From NCBI RefSeq assembly GCF_026745355.1, contig NC_079209.1, positions 4,696,507 to 4,760,506 on the forward strand: DNA of 64,000 bases, written 5' to 3'. This document shows, piece after piece, positions 10,980 through 21,914 of the stretch (position 1 is the stretch's first letter; each line of letters opens with the position of its first letter). The notes beneath the pieces were generated by a model, which saw only the letters and a list, made by a program, of their open reading frames with translations, made no database searches and was not told the origin of the DNA. Origin of the DNA: Beta vulgaris subsp. vulgaris (Eukaryota; Streptophyta; Magnoliopsida; Caryophyllales; Amaranthaceae). A program made the translations under genes and the position numbers.

Positions 10980-13900
10980 ATGAATTCATCAGAAGTTGGA
11001 ACTAAAGAACAATGTCTCCTGGACAGTGGGACAACACACACCATATTGAAAAATAAAGAGTATTTTTCAAAACTTACAATATTCCAAGCAAATGTTAGTA
11101 CAATTTCTGGGACAGCCAAGCTAATTGAAGGCTCTGGAAAAGCTTGCATTATATTTCCAAATGGGACAAAATTGATAATTAATGACGCATTATATTCGAG
11201 TAAATCTCGAAGGAACCTCATAAGTTTCAAAGATGTACGTCAGAATGGTTACCATTTGGAAACAATGACAGTGAACAAAGAGGAATTCATATGCCTAACG
11301 GCAGAGAAAAACGGCAAGAAATACATCTATGAAAAATTGCCAGCAATTTCCTCGGGACTATATCGCATAGATATACGTCCGATTGAAATTAATATGATAT
11401 CTAACCAGAAGTTAGATAATAGAAAATCATTTACTCTATGGCATGACCGATTAGGCCATCCTGGCACAGGAATGATGCATAGAATCATTGAAAACTCAAT
11501 TGCTTGGACACTCTATAAAGAATGTCAAAATTCCTCGGTCAAATGAATTAACATGCTCTGCATGCTCACTTGGCAAATTGATAATCAGACCATCTATAAA
11601 TAAGATTGCCACTGAATCTCCAATGTTTTTAGAAAGAATTCAAGGAGATATTTGTGGGCCTATTCATCCTGCATGTGGACCATTTCGTTATTTCATGGTA
11701 TTAATTGATGCCTCTACTCGATGGTCACATGTGAGCCTTCTGTCAAGCAGAAATGTTGCATTTGCAAAACTTTTGGCTCAAATAATTCGATTAAGAACTC
11801 AATTCCCAGATCATACAATAAAGAAAATAAGATTAGACAATGCTGGGGAATTTACATCCCAAACATTTAATGACTATTGCATGTCTATTGGGATTATTGT
11901 TGAGCACCCTGTACCTCATGTACATACACAAAATGGTCTTGCTGAATCATTAATCAAAAGACTACAATTAATTGCAAGACCATTAATAATGAGGTCAAAA
12001 TTGCCATCTACTACTTGGGGTCATGCTATATTACATGCGGCAACATTGATAAGATTAAGGCCGACAGCCTATCACAAATTCTCACCATTACAATTAGTAT
12101 CTGGTCGAGAACCGAATATCTCACATTTGAGAATTTTTGGGTGCGCTGTACATGTACCTATTGCTCCTCCCAACGTACTAAAATGGGTCCACAAAGAAGG
12201 ATGGGAATATATGTTGGATTTGAATCTCCATCAATTATCAAATATTTAGAGCCAACAACTGGTGATCTATTTACGGCTCGATTTGCCGACTGTCATTTTA
12301 ATGAGTCGGTATTCCCATCCTTAGGGGGAGAGAAAGTGGACCCACAAAATATAAAATCGGAAATTACATGGAACGCATCGCAAATGTCGTTTCTGGACCC
12401 GAGAACAAATTCATGTGAACAAGAAGTCAAGAAAATTGTTCATCTGCAAAGTATTGCAAACCAATTGCCAGATGCATTCACAGATTCTAAGAAAGTGACA
12501 AAGTCACATGTACCTGCTGCGAATGCTCCGGAACGGATTGAAATTCCTAATGACAATAAGGCAATTGAAAATGAGTCAATAGCACGTCGAAAACGTGGCA
12601 GACCACCCGGTTCTAAAGATTTAAAACCGAGAAAAATGAAAAGGCAAGGGGAGACAACGAACGAAATTAATATAAATCTCCCAACAGAGCATGATGAAAA
12701 CAAAAATGAAGAGAAACGTGTTCCAGAAGAAAAGGAACATGAAAGCGTAGACAACAATGAAACTTCAATTAATTATGTTTCTACAAAGAGACAATGGAAT
12801 CGAAAAGATGTTGTCTTGAATGAAATTTTTGCTTACTCGATAGCGGTTGAAATGACATACGATGAAAATGATGTAGAGCCAAATACAGTTGATGAATGTC
12901 GCCGTAGAAAAGATTGGCCAAAATGGAAAGAGGCAATTCAAGCAGAATTGAGATCACTTGAAAAACGTGAAGTATTCGGTCAAATAACCCAAATACCAAA
13001 AGGTGTAAAACCAGTTGGGTACAAATGGGTATTCGTGAGAAAACGAAATGAGAAAAATGAGGTTACTAGATATAAGGCAAGATTAGTAGCCCAAGGCTTT
13101 CGCAAATGCCAGGGATTGATTATGATGAGACATATTCTCCAGTAGTCGATGCAACTACACTAAGATTTCTGGTAAGTTTATCAGTTTCGAAAGGATTGCA
13201 AATGAGATTGATGGATGTAGTGACCGCATATTTGTATGGCTCACTTGACACAGATATTTATATGAAAGTTCCTGAAGGACTAAAACTACCAGAAAATTGC
13301 ATGCCCAAAGAGATGTTCTCAATAAAATTGAGAAAATCACTCTATGGGTTAAAACAATCTGGAAGAATGTGGTATAATCGTCTTAGTGAATACCTATTGA
13401 AAGAAGGATTCAAAAATAATCAAATCAGTCCCTGTGTTTTCATTAAGCGATCTAAATCAGGATTCGCGATCATTGCTGTATATGTCGATGATTTGAACAT
13501 TATCGGAACTCCTAGAGAACTTGAAGCGACTGCAAAATACTTGATGAAAGAATTTGAGATGAAAGATCTCGGGAAGACAAAATTTTGCCTTGGCCTGCAA
13601 ATGGAACATCTAAGAAATGGGATTTTTGTCCATCAATCAAACTATACAGAAAAAACCTGAAACGTTTTTTCATGGACAAAGCCCACCCAATAAGTTCTCC
13701 AATGGTAGTGCGTTCCCTGAATGAGAAAGATGATCCATTCAGACCACGAGAAAGAACGAGGAGATTCTTGGTCCTGAAGTACCATATCTAAGTGCAATTG
13801 GTGCTTTAATGTACTTGGCTAACAATACTCGACCTGACATAGCTTTTTCAGTAAACTTGTTAGCTAGATACAGCAATGCACCAACCAAGAGACATTGGAA

Positions 13901-14479
13901 TGGAGTCAGACACTTATTACGTTATCTTCGAGGAACACAAGATCTCGGATTATTCTATCAGTCAAGACCCAATGCGTCACTCATTGGATATGCAGATGCT
14001 GGCTACCTCTCAGACCCACAAAAGGCTAAGTCTCAATCCGGATATGTATTCACTTATGGAGGTACTGCAATATCTTGGAAATCTACAAAGCAGACTTTGA
14101 CGGCCACATCATCAAATCATGCGAATTAATTGCTCTTTATGAAGCTGGAAGGGAATGTGTATGGCTAAGGTCAATGATCAAGAATATCCAAGAAGAATGC
14201 GGGATGGAAACAATAACAACAAATCCAACTATCATCTACGAAGACAATACTGCATGCATCACCCAAGTAAGCGAAGGGTACATCAAAGGAGACAGAACTA
14301 AACATTTATCACCAAAGCTCTTCTTCACTCATGACCTCCAAAAGGAAGGGACGATCAACATTCGACAAATCCAATCATGTGAGAATCTTGCAGATTTATT
14401 CACCAAATCCCTTCCGGCGAAGAAATTTGAAGAATTAGTCCGAAAAATTGGAATGCGTCATCTTCATGATATATGCTAG
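10980..14479 (+). CDS. Copia A pol: protease, integrase, reverse transcriptase, RNase H (multiple frameshifts)
   Basis: Domains in order: aspartic protease with LLDSGTTHTIL (about 11018); pre-integrase zinc region with WHDRLGHPG and CSACSLGK; integrase DDE triad in GDICGP, RLDNAGEF and NGLAESLIKR (about 11650-11960); an acidic/basic linker with an AT-hook-like RKRGRPPGSK (about 12590); reverse transcriptase with YKWVFVRK, YDETYSPV, KSLYGLKQS and YVDDLNIIG (about 13482); RNase H with GYADAGYLSD and YEDNTACI; and the C-terminal tail ADLFTKSLPAKKFEEL. The reading switches frame about six times (near 11520, 12200, 13100, 13650, 13800 and 14100) with essentially no in-frame stops. That pattern suits indel base-call errors in an otherwise intact gene. 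Confidence 0.85.
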
Positions 14480-14710
14480 ATTCAGGGGGAGTATTATATG
14501 CGCTGCACTCTTTTTCCCTTCGATCAGGTTTTTATCCCACTGGGTTTTTCCTGACAAGGTTTTTAATGAGGCAGTTGATTTTAAGCATATAAGATACATA
14601 ATAGTTATACTCTTTCCCTAGTTAGGATTATTCCCACAGGATTTTTCCTAACAAAGATTCTTAATAAGATAACGTCTATTATGAATTATAAATGGACATT
14701 CAAGGGGGAG
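14480..14710 (+). other. 3' untranslated region and polypurine tract of Copia A
   Basis: A tract AAGGGGGAG (14702-14710) directly precedes the 3' LTR and is the plus-strand primer. A second CAGGGGGAG occurs just after the pol stop (about 14484), followed by two related CCCACTGGGTTTTTCCTGACAA-type units (about 14539 and 14632) separated by about 90 bp. Confidence 0.75.
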
Positions 14711-14941
14711 TGTTGAGAAACAGTGAATTGAAATTTCACTGTTCAAGCATAGTGAATGTCATGCCTGCATTTACTGCATGTTAGGAAAGTTTTTCGTCGC
14801 GCAGAAATCGTTGAAAATGTAATGTTAAAAACAGTATACTTTTGCCTATAAATACCGATGTAAGAAATCAGTTCTTCACATCAATGCAATACAATACTCT
14901 CTGATATATTTGCATAACTTCTCTCTCTATTTCTCACAACA
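14711..14941 (+). repeat. 3' LTR of Copia A
   Basis: 231 bp, same ends as the 5' LTR, followed by the CTTAT target duplication. Differs from the 5' copy by about five small indels and no substitutions. Confidence 0.9.
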
Positions 14942-14946
14942 CTTAT

Positions 14947-15159
14947 GATATAGATTGAAGGGAATAATAGCTTGAGATTATTATTAAGCATGGGGAAATA
15001 TTTATTCTACAAATCTACAAGAATAAACCTAATTTAAGTAGGAATAGGAGATTAAAGAATACTTCCTTATCATCTTATCTCAATGCAATACATTTATCTA
15101 AATAGAGAACGTATTGTGTCGGACTCGTCCGACCATAATCTTGGTCGGACGACTTTCAG
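14947..15159. other. Unassigned AT-rich flank
   Basis: No ORF. Minus-strand reading looks like part of an old Copia LTR, but no second copy is present. A short hairpin, GTCGGAC..GTCCGAC, lies near 15117-15136. Confidence 0.3.
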
Positions 15160-15640
15160 GTGGTTCCAATTTTTTTTCCAGGTAGTCTTCATTTTTTTTT
15201 CAGGTAGTCTTCATTTTGTTTTCAGTTAGTCTTCTTTGTTTTTCAGTTGGTTTTTGTGCTTCAGTTAGACTTACTTGGGTTTCAGTTGGTCTTTATTCTT
15301 TTTCAGGTAGTCTTCATTTTTTTTCAGGTAGTCTTCATTTTGTTTCAGTTAGTCTTTTTTTTTTCCAGTTAGTCTTCTTTTTTTTCAGTTGGTTTTTGTG
15401 CTTCAGTTAGACTTACTTGGGTTTCAGTTGGTCTTTATTCTTTTTCAGGTAGTCTTCATTTTTCTTCAGGTAGTCTTCATTTTGTTTCAGTTAGTCCAAC
15501 TGAAAGAAAACAAAGTCCAACTGAAAGAAAACAAAGTCCAACTGAAAGAACACAAAGTCAAACTGAAAGAAACAAAAGTCCAACTGAAAGAAAACAAAGT
15601 CCAACTGAAAGAAAACAAAGTCCAACTGAAAAGAAAACTA
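15160..15640. repeat. Inverted minisatellite: two oppositely oriented tandem arrays
   Basis: The right arm (15494-15640) is seven copies of a 21-bp unit, GTCCAACTGAAAGAAAACAAA. The left arm (15160-15493) is degenerate units of the reverse complement type (TTTTTCAGTTAGTCTTC), with a duplicated block of roughly 135 bp. The arms meet at CAGTTAGTCCAACTG near 15487. A transcript could fold into a long hairpin. Because 21 bp equals seven codons, the right arm reads as a heptad repeat KVQLKEN in one frame. Confidence 0.8.
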
Positions 15641-15940
15641 ACCTCTGCTTTCTCTCACTTTCTCCTTCTTCTTCATTCCTTATAAATACTCTTCCGCACA
15701 GGCCCCGTTAGCTCATTATCATTAGCTTCTACAATTGCATCTTCTTTTATCAGAAACCTGGGATCATAATTTTTGTGTTTCCCTCTCCATGGCTTCACCT
15801 TCGTTGTCGTTTGTTGTTGTTTAGCACTTGCACTTAGATGAACTGGTATGAAATTATTTAACTACTTTCAAGGCTTGCAAATGTTTCCTATTTGTTCACG
15901 TGAACAAGTAACCACAACAGGCTAATATTTGAGTTTGTAG

Positions 15941-16060
15941 ACTACTGGTATGGATCCACTTACTAGAAGACATGTCCGGGACATTATAGAAAGTTCAAAA
16001 AGAGGGCGAGCCATTGTTCTAACAACACATTCGATGGAAGAAGCTGATGTTCTAAGTGAT
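15941..16060 (+). pseudogene. Isolated exon relic of an ABCA-subfamily transporter
   Basis: Downstream of a TTTGTAG splice-acceptor-like sequence, the frame reads TTGMDPLTRRHVRDIIES followed by SKRGRAIVLTTHSMEEADVL, then a stop at 16064. This is the D-loop to H-loop part of the nucleotide-binding domain (His in TTHSMEEAD) as in plant ABCA proteins. Walker A, the signature motif and membrane domains are absent nearby, so this is a gene fragment moved or left here. Flanking sequence 15700-15940 looks like intron and UTR. Downstream DNA to 16282 is GGT-rich with no gene. Confidence 0.75.
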
Positions 16061-16282
16061 CTGTAGTGTCGCATCGAGAACTGAGGTGGTGGCGGTGGAG
16101 ATGGATGAGGCTTTGTAATGTGGTGGTGGTGGTTGTGGTGGTGGTGGTGGGTTTTATGTAGGAATGGTGGAGAATCCTTCGACCGCCGTCGTTGCTGTAT
16201 ATTATAGTACTGGGCTCAGCCCATCTGACGAGAATATTGGGTCAGACGGTCTGACCCAATACTTTCACATCTAAATATTATA

Positions 16283-16540
16283 CTCCCTCCGTCCCATAAT
16301 ATAGTGCCTACTTCATTTTTGGTGGGTCAAACTTTAAAATTTTTGACCGAATATTATCATTTGTATATATAAAAAAACATATTCATGTGGGATCTTGTTA
16401 GATTCGTCTCAATGTGTACTTTCATAATATCAACTTTTTATATTTTATATTAATACGAAACTGAAGATATTAAAGGTCAAAGTTACGTCTTGGAGACCGT
16501 ATAAAAAATAAACAAGCACTATATTATGGGACGGAGGAAG
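16283..16540. mobile_element. Stowaway MITE, TSD TA
   Basis: Inverted ends CTCCCTCCGTCCCATAATAT and ATATTATGGGACGGAGGAAG, with TA on both sides (16281-16282, 16541-16542). 258 bp, non-coding. Confidence 0.85.
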
Positions 16541-16879
16541 TATTTCCTAAGTATATATTATCCTAAGAGAAATAGAGTTGGGAAAATTAAAAGATGAAGA
16601 AATCTAGTTTTCAAGATGAGGTTGACCCTTCTGCAAGTTTTGGTTCCTGAAGAGAAAAGAAACACTTGGGGGGTCTTAGAGTCAATTTTGGGCAATTAAT
16701 ATTTAGCTTCTTGATAGGGGAGAAAGTAATTAATTGTTAGATTAAATCATTTAATATCATATTTCATATAGTATTTTTAATACCTCGATTCTCATAAAAT
16801 ATTAAAATAATAAATTAGGCCGAATATTCACATAAAATATTGAAATAATTCATGTCACCAGCGCATTATTTAGCACAAA

Positions 16880-17148
16880 TCTAGCTATACTAATATATTA
16901 AAAGATGTTTATAATCAAGGAATGGTGCCACGTGACGCTTTTCCTTATAGTATTTAACTCCATATAATCCATGTACACAATAAAAAATAAAATATATATT
17001 GTATATAAGATTCGACCCCGTGATCACAATCATATATACTAAAGTCTTAACCAATAAACCAAGTAATACTTGATGTTATCGTGTTAAAGTAGAACTTAAT
17101 GAATGAAATATATAATTACCCGGGGCGTAGCCCGGTCCTAAAAACTAA
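16880..17148 (+). mobile_element. Non-autonomous Helitron (family H2, copy 1)
   Basis: Starts TCTAGCTATACTAATATATT after a host A. Ends with a GC-rich hairpin (17119-17135, CCCGGGGCGTAGCCCGG), a 13-nt spacer and CTAA before T. Its interior has a minus-strand tRNA-like stretch (TTGGTTTATTGGTTAAGAC, then GGGTCGAATC) resembling A and B boxes. Confidence 0.65.
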
Positions 17149-18035
17149 TTACTTAATATTTTGTGTTGCCGTGAGCAAATAACTGGGTATTTATTATTTA
17201 GCACACACCAACAACAGTTAGAAATTTAGAATTATCGAAAGCCAATTTTTCTTTTAATATTTAGATTTTTTTAGACATAAGATTTATTAGTTGAAGTTAG
17301 AATATGATTACTATAAGAAATGTATGTAGCTTGGTGGTAAGACCATAACATATAAAGTTAGAATTCAAAGGATCGAGACTGCCCACACATTTAAACAGAA
17401 ATACGAGAAAAATGTGGGAGTTTAGAGTTAGTCAAAAGTGGATTTTTTTTTTTTACTTTTAGGTGAGAAAGTGGAACTTCCATGTCAAGAGATATGGGTG
17501 TGTTTCAATGGACCAAGGAAGAAATTTACCAACTTTTTAATAATGAAGTGAAAGTGGGAAAAGAAACTCATGAATGTGAAAAGTGTGAATTACTTTTGAG
17601 TAATGGAGGAGTATGTTGCAAAAGTTCTACTTAGCTTGATCTTCATTTTGCGAAATATTAGTAGTTCATTATTACAACTCTAATATTATCTTTTTGGCTT
17701 AATTGACCTCATAGCTCAGAGGTGACACAATTTTGTTATAGGGTATTTGAGGTGGTATGAAATTTCAAGTTTGAATAAGACGGTCAGATATCTCAATCTC
17801 GTAAAATATCTTGTGGATTTTTTTAAACATATTTGCTATATGATATCGTAAAATATCTTTTGGATTTTTTTAGACATATTTGCTATATGATATGATATGT
17901 AGACTTGTCAATTCGAGTACGTTCATCTCCGAGCATGGTCAAGTGATGATTTAAGCTTGTGCTTAAAATATTATATAAATCGTAGGGCAATTACATAATA
18001 TGAGTTTATATGTAAACGATTATTGTTTGGGTTGA
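17149..18035. other. Intergenic, AT-rich
   Basis: No gene. About 17321-17385 is loosely tRNA/SINE-like (TGTAGCTTGGTGGTAAGACC, then GGATCGAGACTGCC). Near 17817-17890 a short tandem duplication of ATATCTTTTGGATTTTTTTA-type sequence is present. Confidence 0.4.
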
Positions 18036-18296
18036 TTTACAAATATATTAAAAGGCGTGTGAAAGAAAGTCTATGTGCCACGTGGCGCTCTCCCTAGGAA
18101 GTTTTTGTTCATGTAATCCATGTACAATAAAAAAATTGAAAATTGCGTAGTATAGGATTTGATCCGGAGACCTCATGTACATATACTAAAGTCTTAACCA
18201 CTAGACTAAGTTGTATTTAGTGTTATTATCATAAAGTGTTATATTAATAAATGAAATTTTTTCTTACTCGGGACATAGCCCGGACCTAATAACTAG
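18036..18296 (+). mobile_element. Non-autonomous Helitron (family H2, copy 2)
   Basis: Shares AATATATTAAAAG near its start and the 3' hairpin type (18268-18284, CTCGGGACATAGCCCGG) with copy 1. Ends CTAG before T. Interior again has a minus-strand tRNA-like A box (TTAGTCTAGTGGTTAAGAC) and a weak B box (GGATCAAATCC). The exact 5' end is uncertain by a few bases. Confidence 0.65.
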
Positions 18297-18739
18297 TTTT
18301 ATGGAAAAATAGCGCAGCCTTGCGAGGCACGATGATGTTATGTAGTATAAACACGTTTAGTTCGTGGATAATTGAGTAAAAGTCAAATAATTTTGATATG
18401 TTGCACACTTTATATGAGTCTAGAAAGGCAAATATATGTTCCTCAGTTTACTTTTCCAACTTTTACGCTTTGCAATCAATGTCCTTTCCATAAACTCTTC
18501 GTTTATATTACGTTTATTATGAACAATTAGAATGATAAGGAGAAAACTATGCACCGTAAAATTCCATCAATTTGGTCAATTTTATCAAAATTATTTTTGA
18601 AGACTTTGGGATTCTTTTCCTTTCATTTATCTTCTTCCATCATTCACAAGTCACAACAACTAAAAATGACAACCCACTTGGCCGCGCCTTATCTTGGTAT
18701 ATGTATACACCTAAATTTGTATGTTAGGTACTTGTATAA
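18297..18739. other. Intergenic, no gene seen
   Basis: AT-rich. An open frame at 18549-18761 (70 codons) has no recognisable motif and runs into the following MITE, so I do not call it a gene. Confidence 0.4.
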
Positions 18740-19100
18740 GGCTCCGTTTGGTAGGGCGTAAAACATTTTCAGTGTAAAATGATTTTCATGGAAAACAATT
18801 TACAATGGAAAACACAATTCTAAAATTAGTTTTTCGTTGTTTGGTTCAGTGTTAGTAAAATGATGAAATGAAAGGAAAATAAAAGGGAAAGTAAGGAGGT
18901 AATGAGAGGAGTGTACAAGAGAGATAAGGAAAATAGTTTTCCCTTCATTTTGAAAGGAAAATGATTTTCTATCATTGGGAGAGTAATTCTACCCTAAGGG
19001 AAAATGGTTTTACACTCTTTTGCCAACCAAACAATGTAAAACTGAAAATAGAGGAAAACAGTTTTCCAGAAAAACGTTTTATGCCATACCAAACGGAGAC
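18740..19100. mobile_element. Tourist-type (PIF/Harbinger) MITE, TSD TAA
   Basis: Inverted ends GGCTCCGTTTGGTAGGGCGT and ATGCCATACCAAACGGAGAC, with TAA on both sides (18737-18739, 19101-19103). 361 bp. The interior is rich in GGAAAA/TTTTCC and partly self-complementary. The 3-bp duplication and the CCGTTTGG end fit PIF/Harbinger. Confidence 0.75.
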
Positions 19101-19720
19101 TAAGTCCTCGATGATTGAAGCATATCATCGATCATTTAACTAGCTAGTCCCTAAAAATCACTTTAAAGTACTCAAACTTACTTAGTAAATCTATTTAGAT
19201 AAGAGAATATAATTTAGATAAGAGAATATAATTTAAGCTTCCAGTTAGATTTAGTAGAACCCCGTAATCCGAGAGATTCTATTAATCAATATATATGATC
19301 ATCATGATAAAAATCAAATGTAAGCAAAATACGGATGTAGAATTCACTTGAGAATTCTTTAACTAAGCCTTCCTCACCTATAAAATGGTGTTGTAAACTC
19401 GTTTTGGGCATCACCAACAAATCTACCAAATTTCACAAATCCAAAAAGCCATACTAACATAATCCCTCCTTCCTTATAACCCACCTAATATTATTAATCC
19501 ACTATTACCTTTTGTATTACTACTCTTTGTGAGTTTTCTACTACATTGAAAGTTTTATTGTATTACTCACCCTAATAAAATTTAGGATTTGTGTGCTCTT
19601 TTATTTAAGAATAGTTATAGTCAGGTACCCGTCGTCGTCTGTGTTTTTTTTTTACTCTATTAAAGATTTTTCCCAACGTTAAATTATGTATCCATTTTTA
19701 ACTACTTTTTTTATCACATA
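19101..19720. other. Intergenic
   Basis: A short tandem duplication of AGATAAGAGAATATAATTTA lies near 19198-19235. Otherwise no gene or element is recognised. Confidence 0.4.
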
Positions 19721-19993
19721 CTCCCTCCGTTTCCTAAAGATCTTCCTTGTTACTATACCTACAGATACCAAGGAGGATTTATTTGGGTGGAGTGTGGGAT
19801 GGATAAAGTAGGAGAGAGAAAGACGTTAAGATAGATAAACATAAAAAAGGGTTAAAGTAGGACAGAGAAAGGGAGTAAAATTGAATTAACAATGTAATGG
19901 TGGATCATACGATAGGGACATGAGAGGGTAAAAAGGGAAAAAAAATCCAAATAAGAAATAAAGTAAAAGAGGAAAGATCTTTTGGAAACGCAC
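19721..19993. mobile_element. Stowaway-like MITE with a decayed right end
   Basis: Left end CTCCCTCCGTTTCCTAAAGA follows TA (19719-19720). The right side, AAAGATCTTTTGGAAACGCA, mirrors it but lacks the usual GGAGGGAG end. Non-coding. Confidence 0.55.
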
Positions 19994-20024
19994 TTAAGCA
20001 AAAAAAAAAAACTAATATGAACCC

Positions 20025-20048
20025 GGTGCACACTAATTAGTGTGCACC
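20025..20048. repeat. Perfect 24-bp palindrome
   Basis: Positions 20025-20048 are exactly self-complementary, centred on CTAATTAG with arms GGTGCACA/TGTGCACC. It shares its CACACTA..TAGTGTG core with the 68-nt hairpin at 23608-23675. Possibly a transposon end structure. Confidence 0.7.
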
Positions 20049-20065
20049 CGATCCATATCACGTGA

Positions 20066-20452
20066 GTTTAGGATAGTGTATATTGATATGATATAGTGTA
20101 TGTTAAAATGATATAGTATATGTTAAAATGATATAATGTATGTTAAAATGATATAGTATATGTTAGAATGATATAGTATATGTTAAAATGATATAGTGTA
20201 CCTATGTATAATATAATATATCTATTTTTGATATAGTGTATCTATTTTTGATATAGTGTATGTTTCTGTAATGCGTTTAAGTAAATATTTTCCTATAGGA
20301 TATAGTGTACCTAGTTATGATATAGTGTACGTAGTTATGATATAGTGTATCTATTTTTGATACAGTGTACCTATGTATCATATAGTGTATTCATTTTTAA
20401 TATAGTGTATCTATTTCTGATATAGTGTACCTATGTATCATATAGTGTTCTT
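20066..20452. repeat. Minisatellite based on GATATAGTGTA
   Basis: About 17 imperfect copies of a roughly 20-22 bp unit (ATGATATAGTGTATGTTAAA and variants with CTATTTTT or CTATGTAT). The last unit is abutted by the TSD of element B. An inverted, more degenerate version occurs at 24456-24610. Confidence 0.8.
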
Positions 20453-20457
20453 AATCG

Positions 20458-21068
20458 TGTTGGGTATATGGTAGTATATGAAGCTCATGGAGGTGTATGG
20501 GTGTGGAGATGAGGTTGCGTAGAAGAAAAACGTCATTTGGGACATAAGGCCAACTTTGAATGGACATATCTTTCAATCTATAAATGATTTTGAGGTGATT
20601 CAAAGTGGAGGTGATAGCTTGTTCCGAGAGCTTTCCAATGATAGGTCATACGTCCAATTCCGGTGAGAAACGAGAAAGTTATGACAATTTTACGAAGAAC
20701 TGACAAAACTGACGGGGTTCTGTCGGCCGCGGGTTGTCGAGCGCGGCCGCGGGGTGTCGAACCGCAAAGCCTAGTTTTTTCCGGGTTTTTGGTATTAATG
20801 AGGGTATTAATATAAACCCTAATTATGTTTATTCATTATTCATCATCTTTAAACACATAGTTTGAGAGAGAGAAAGCTTTAGAGAGAGCTCTTGAGTGCT
20901 TTTGTAATCTCTATCAAACATTCATCGATTCCTAGTGCAGATTCGTGGTTTTTCTCCCAGTTCTTGGGTTTCCACGTAAAATTTCTGGTGTGTTCTTTCT
21001 GCTTTATTATTTGATTTTATTTATATTGTTTGCTATTATTTCTAGATTGATAGTCAATAGAACTTACA
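20458..21068 (+). repeat. 5' LTR of element B
   Basis: 611 bp. Contains TATAAACC near 20812 followed by a GAGAGAGAGAAAGC leader. The GC-rich patch at 20720-20765 (CGGCCGCGG repeats) is where most indel differences from the 3' LTR cluster. Confidence 0.88.
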
Positions 21069-21119
21069 AGTGGTATCAGAGCTAGGTTTGATTATTGTCT
21101 AGATCTAGAATAATTAACA

Positions 21120-21840
21120 ATGGAGGATTCAAAGATTAAGAATTGAGAAGTTTGATGGGACAGATTTTGGATATTGGAAGATGCAAATAGAGGACATCTT
21201 ATATCAGAGAAATCTGTATCAACCTTTGTCTGAAAAGCCTGCTGAGATGGAGGAGGCTAAGTGGAAAGTACTGGACAGACAGGCACTAGCGGTGGTGCGT
21301 TTGACATTGGCTCGGACTGTGGCGTTCAATGTCAAGGATATCAAAACAACGGCTGAATTGATCAAAGCACTGTCAGATATGTATGAAAAGCCCTCTGCAA
21401 TGAATAAGGTATATCTGATGCGCCGTTTGTTTGGTTTAGAGATGAATAATGGTAGTTCTGTTGCTGAACATATTAATGAATTTAATTCATTAATAAGTCA
21501 GTTATCTTCGGTTAATATTGCCTTTGAGGATGAAGTGAAAGCCCTAATTTTGTTGTCCTCTTTACCTACTGCTTGGGAAACTGTTGTAACTGCTGTTAGT
21601 AATTCCTCTGGTAAAGAGAAATTGGTTTATGATGTTGTCCGTGATCTGATTTTGAGTGAGAGCATTCGAAGGAAGGAGAGTGGAGAATCATCTGGAGCAT
21701 ACAGTGCAGAAGGTAGAGGAGGGGAAAAGGGAGGAACTTTCAGGGAAAATCGGAGTCAAAGGGGGACCGGAGTAAGTCAAATGGCAGGGCTAGTGTTACT
21801 TGCTGGGGGTGTGGTAATGAAGGACATTTAAAGAGAGATT
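21120..21840 (+). CDS. Element B gag
   Basis: The ATG at 21120 opens MEDSKIK; a one-base shift near 21141 restores EKFDGTDFGYWKMQIEDILY, the usual N-terminus of this Copia Gag type. Capsid helices run through to about 21660. A Gly/Arg/Ser-rich stretch follows and then, after another shift near 21790, a zinc knuckle CWGCGNEGHLKRDC (CX2CX4HX4C). Both breaks are single-base. Retained coding suggests selection on, or recency of, Gag. Confidence 0.75.
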
Positions 21841-21914
21841 GTCCTAGGAAAGAGAATGGGAAAGGGAAGAAGAAGGTTCAAGAAAGTGATGATGAAGAAG
21901 ATGCATCAACTAAC

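Larger units (their letters stand above)
8185..14941 (+). mobile_element. Complete young Ty1/Copia retrotransposon 'A', TSD CTTAT
   Basis: LTRs at 8185-8417 and 14711-14941 (TGTTGAG..CACAACA) are flanked by exact CTTAT duplications (8180-8184, 14942-14946). The interior has, in order, a primer-binding site, a 1.37 kb leader with a small ORF, gag, protease, integrase, reverse transcriptase, RNase H and a polypurine tract. Integrase before RT defines Copia. The LTRs have no substitutions between them and only a few small indels, implying a recent insertion. Confidence 0.93.

Noticed and set aside
15494..15640. Regular 21-bp repeats resembling a CRISPR array
   Set aside because: There are no unique spacers; the units are contiguous and part of a larger inverted minisatellite in a plant genome.
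18160..18235. A possible tRNA gene on the minus strand (A and B box-like motifs)
   Set aside because: It cannot form acceptor and anticodon stems, the B box is poor, and it lies inside a Helitron; at best a tRNA-derived fragment.
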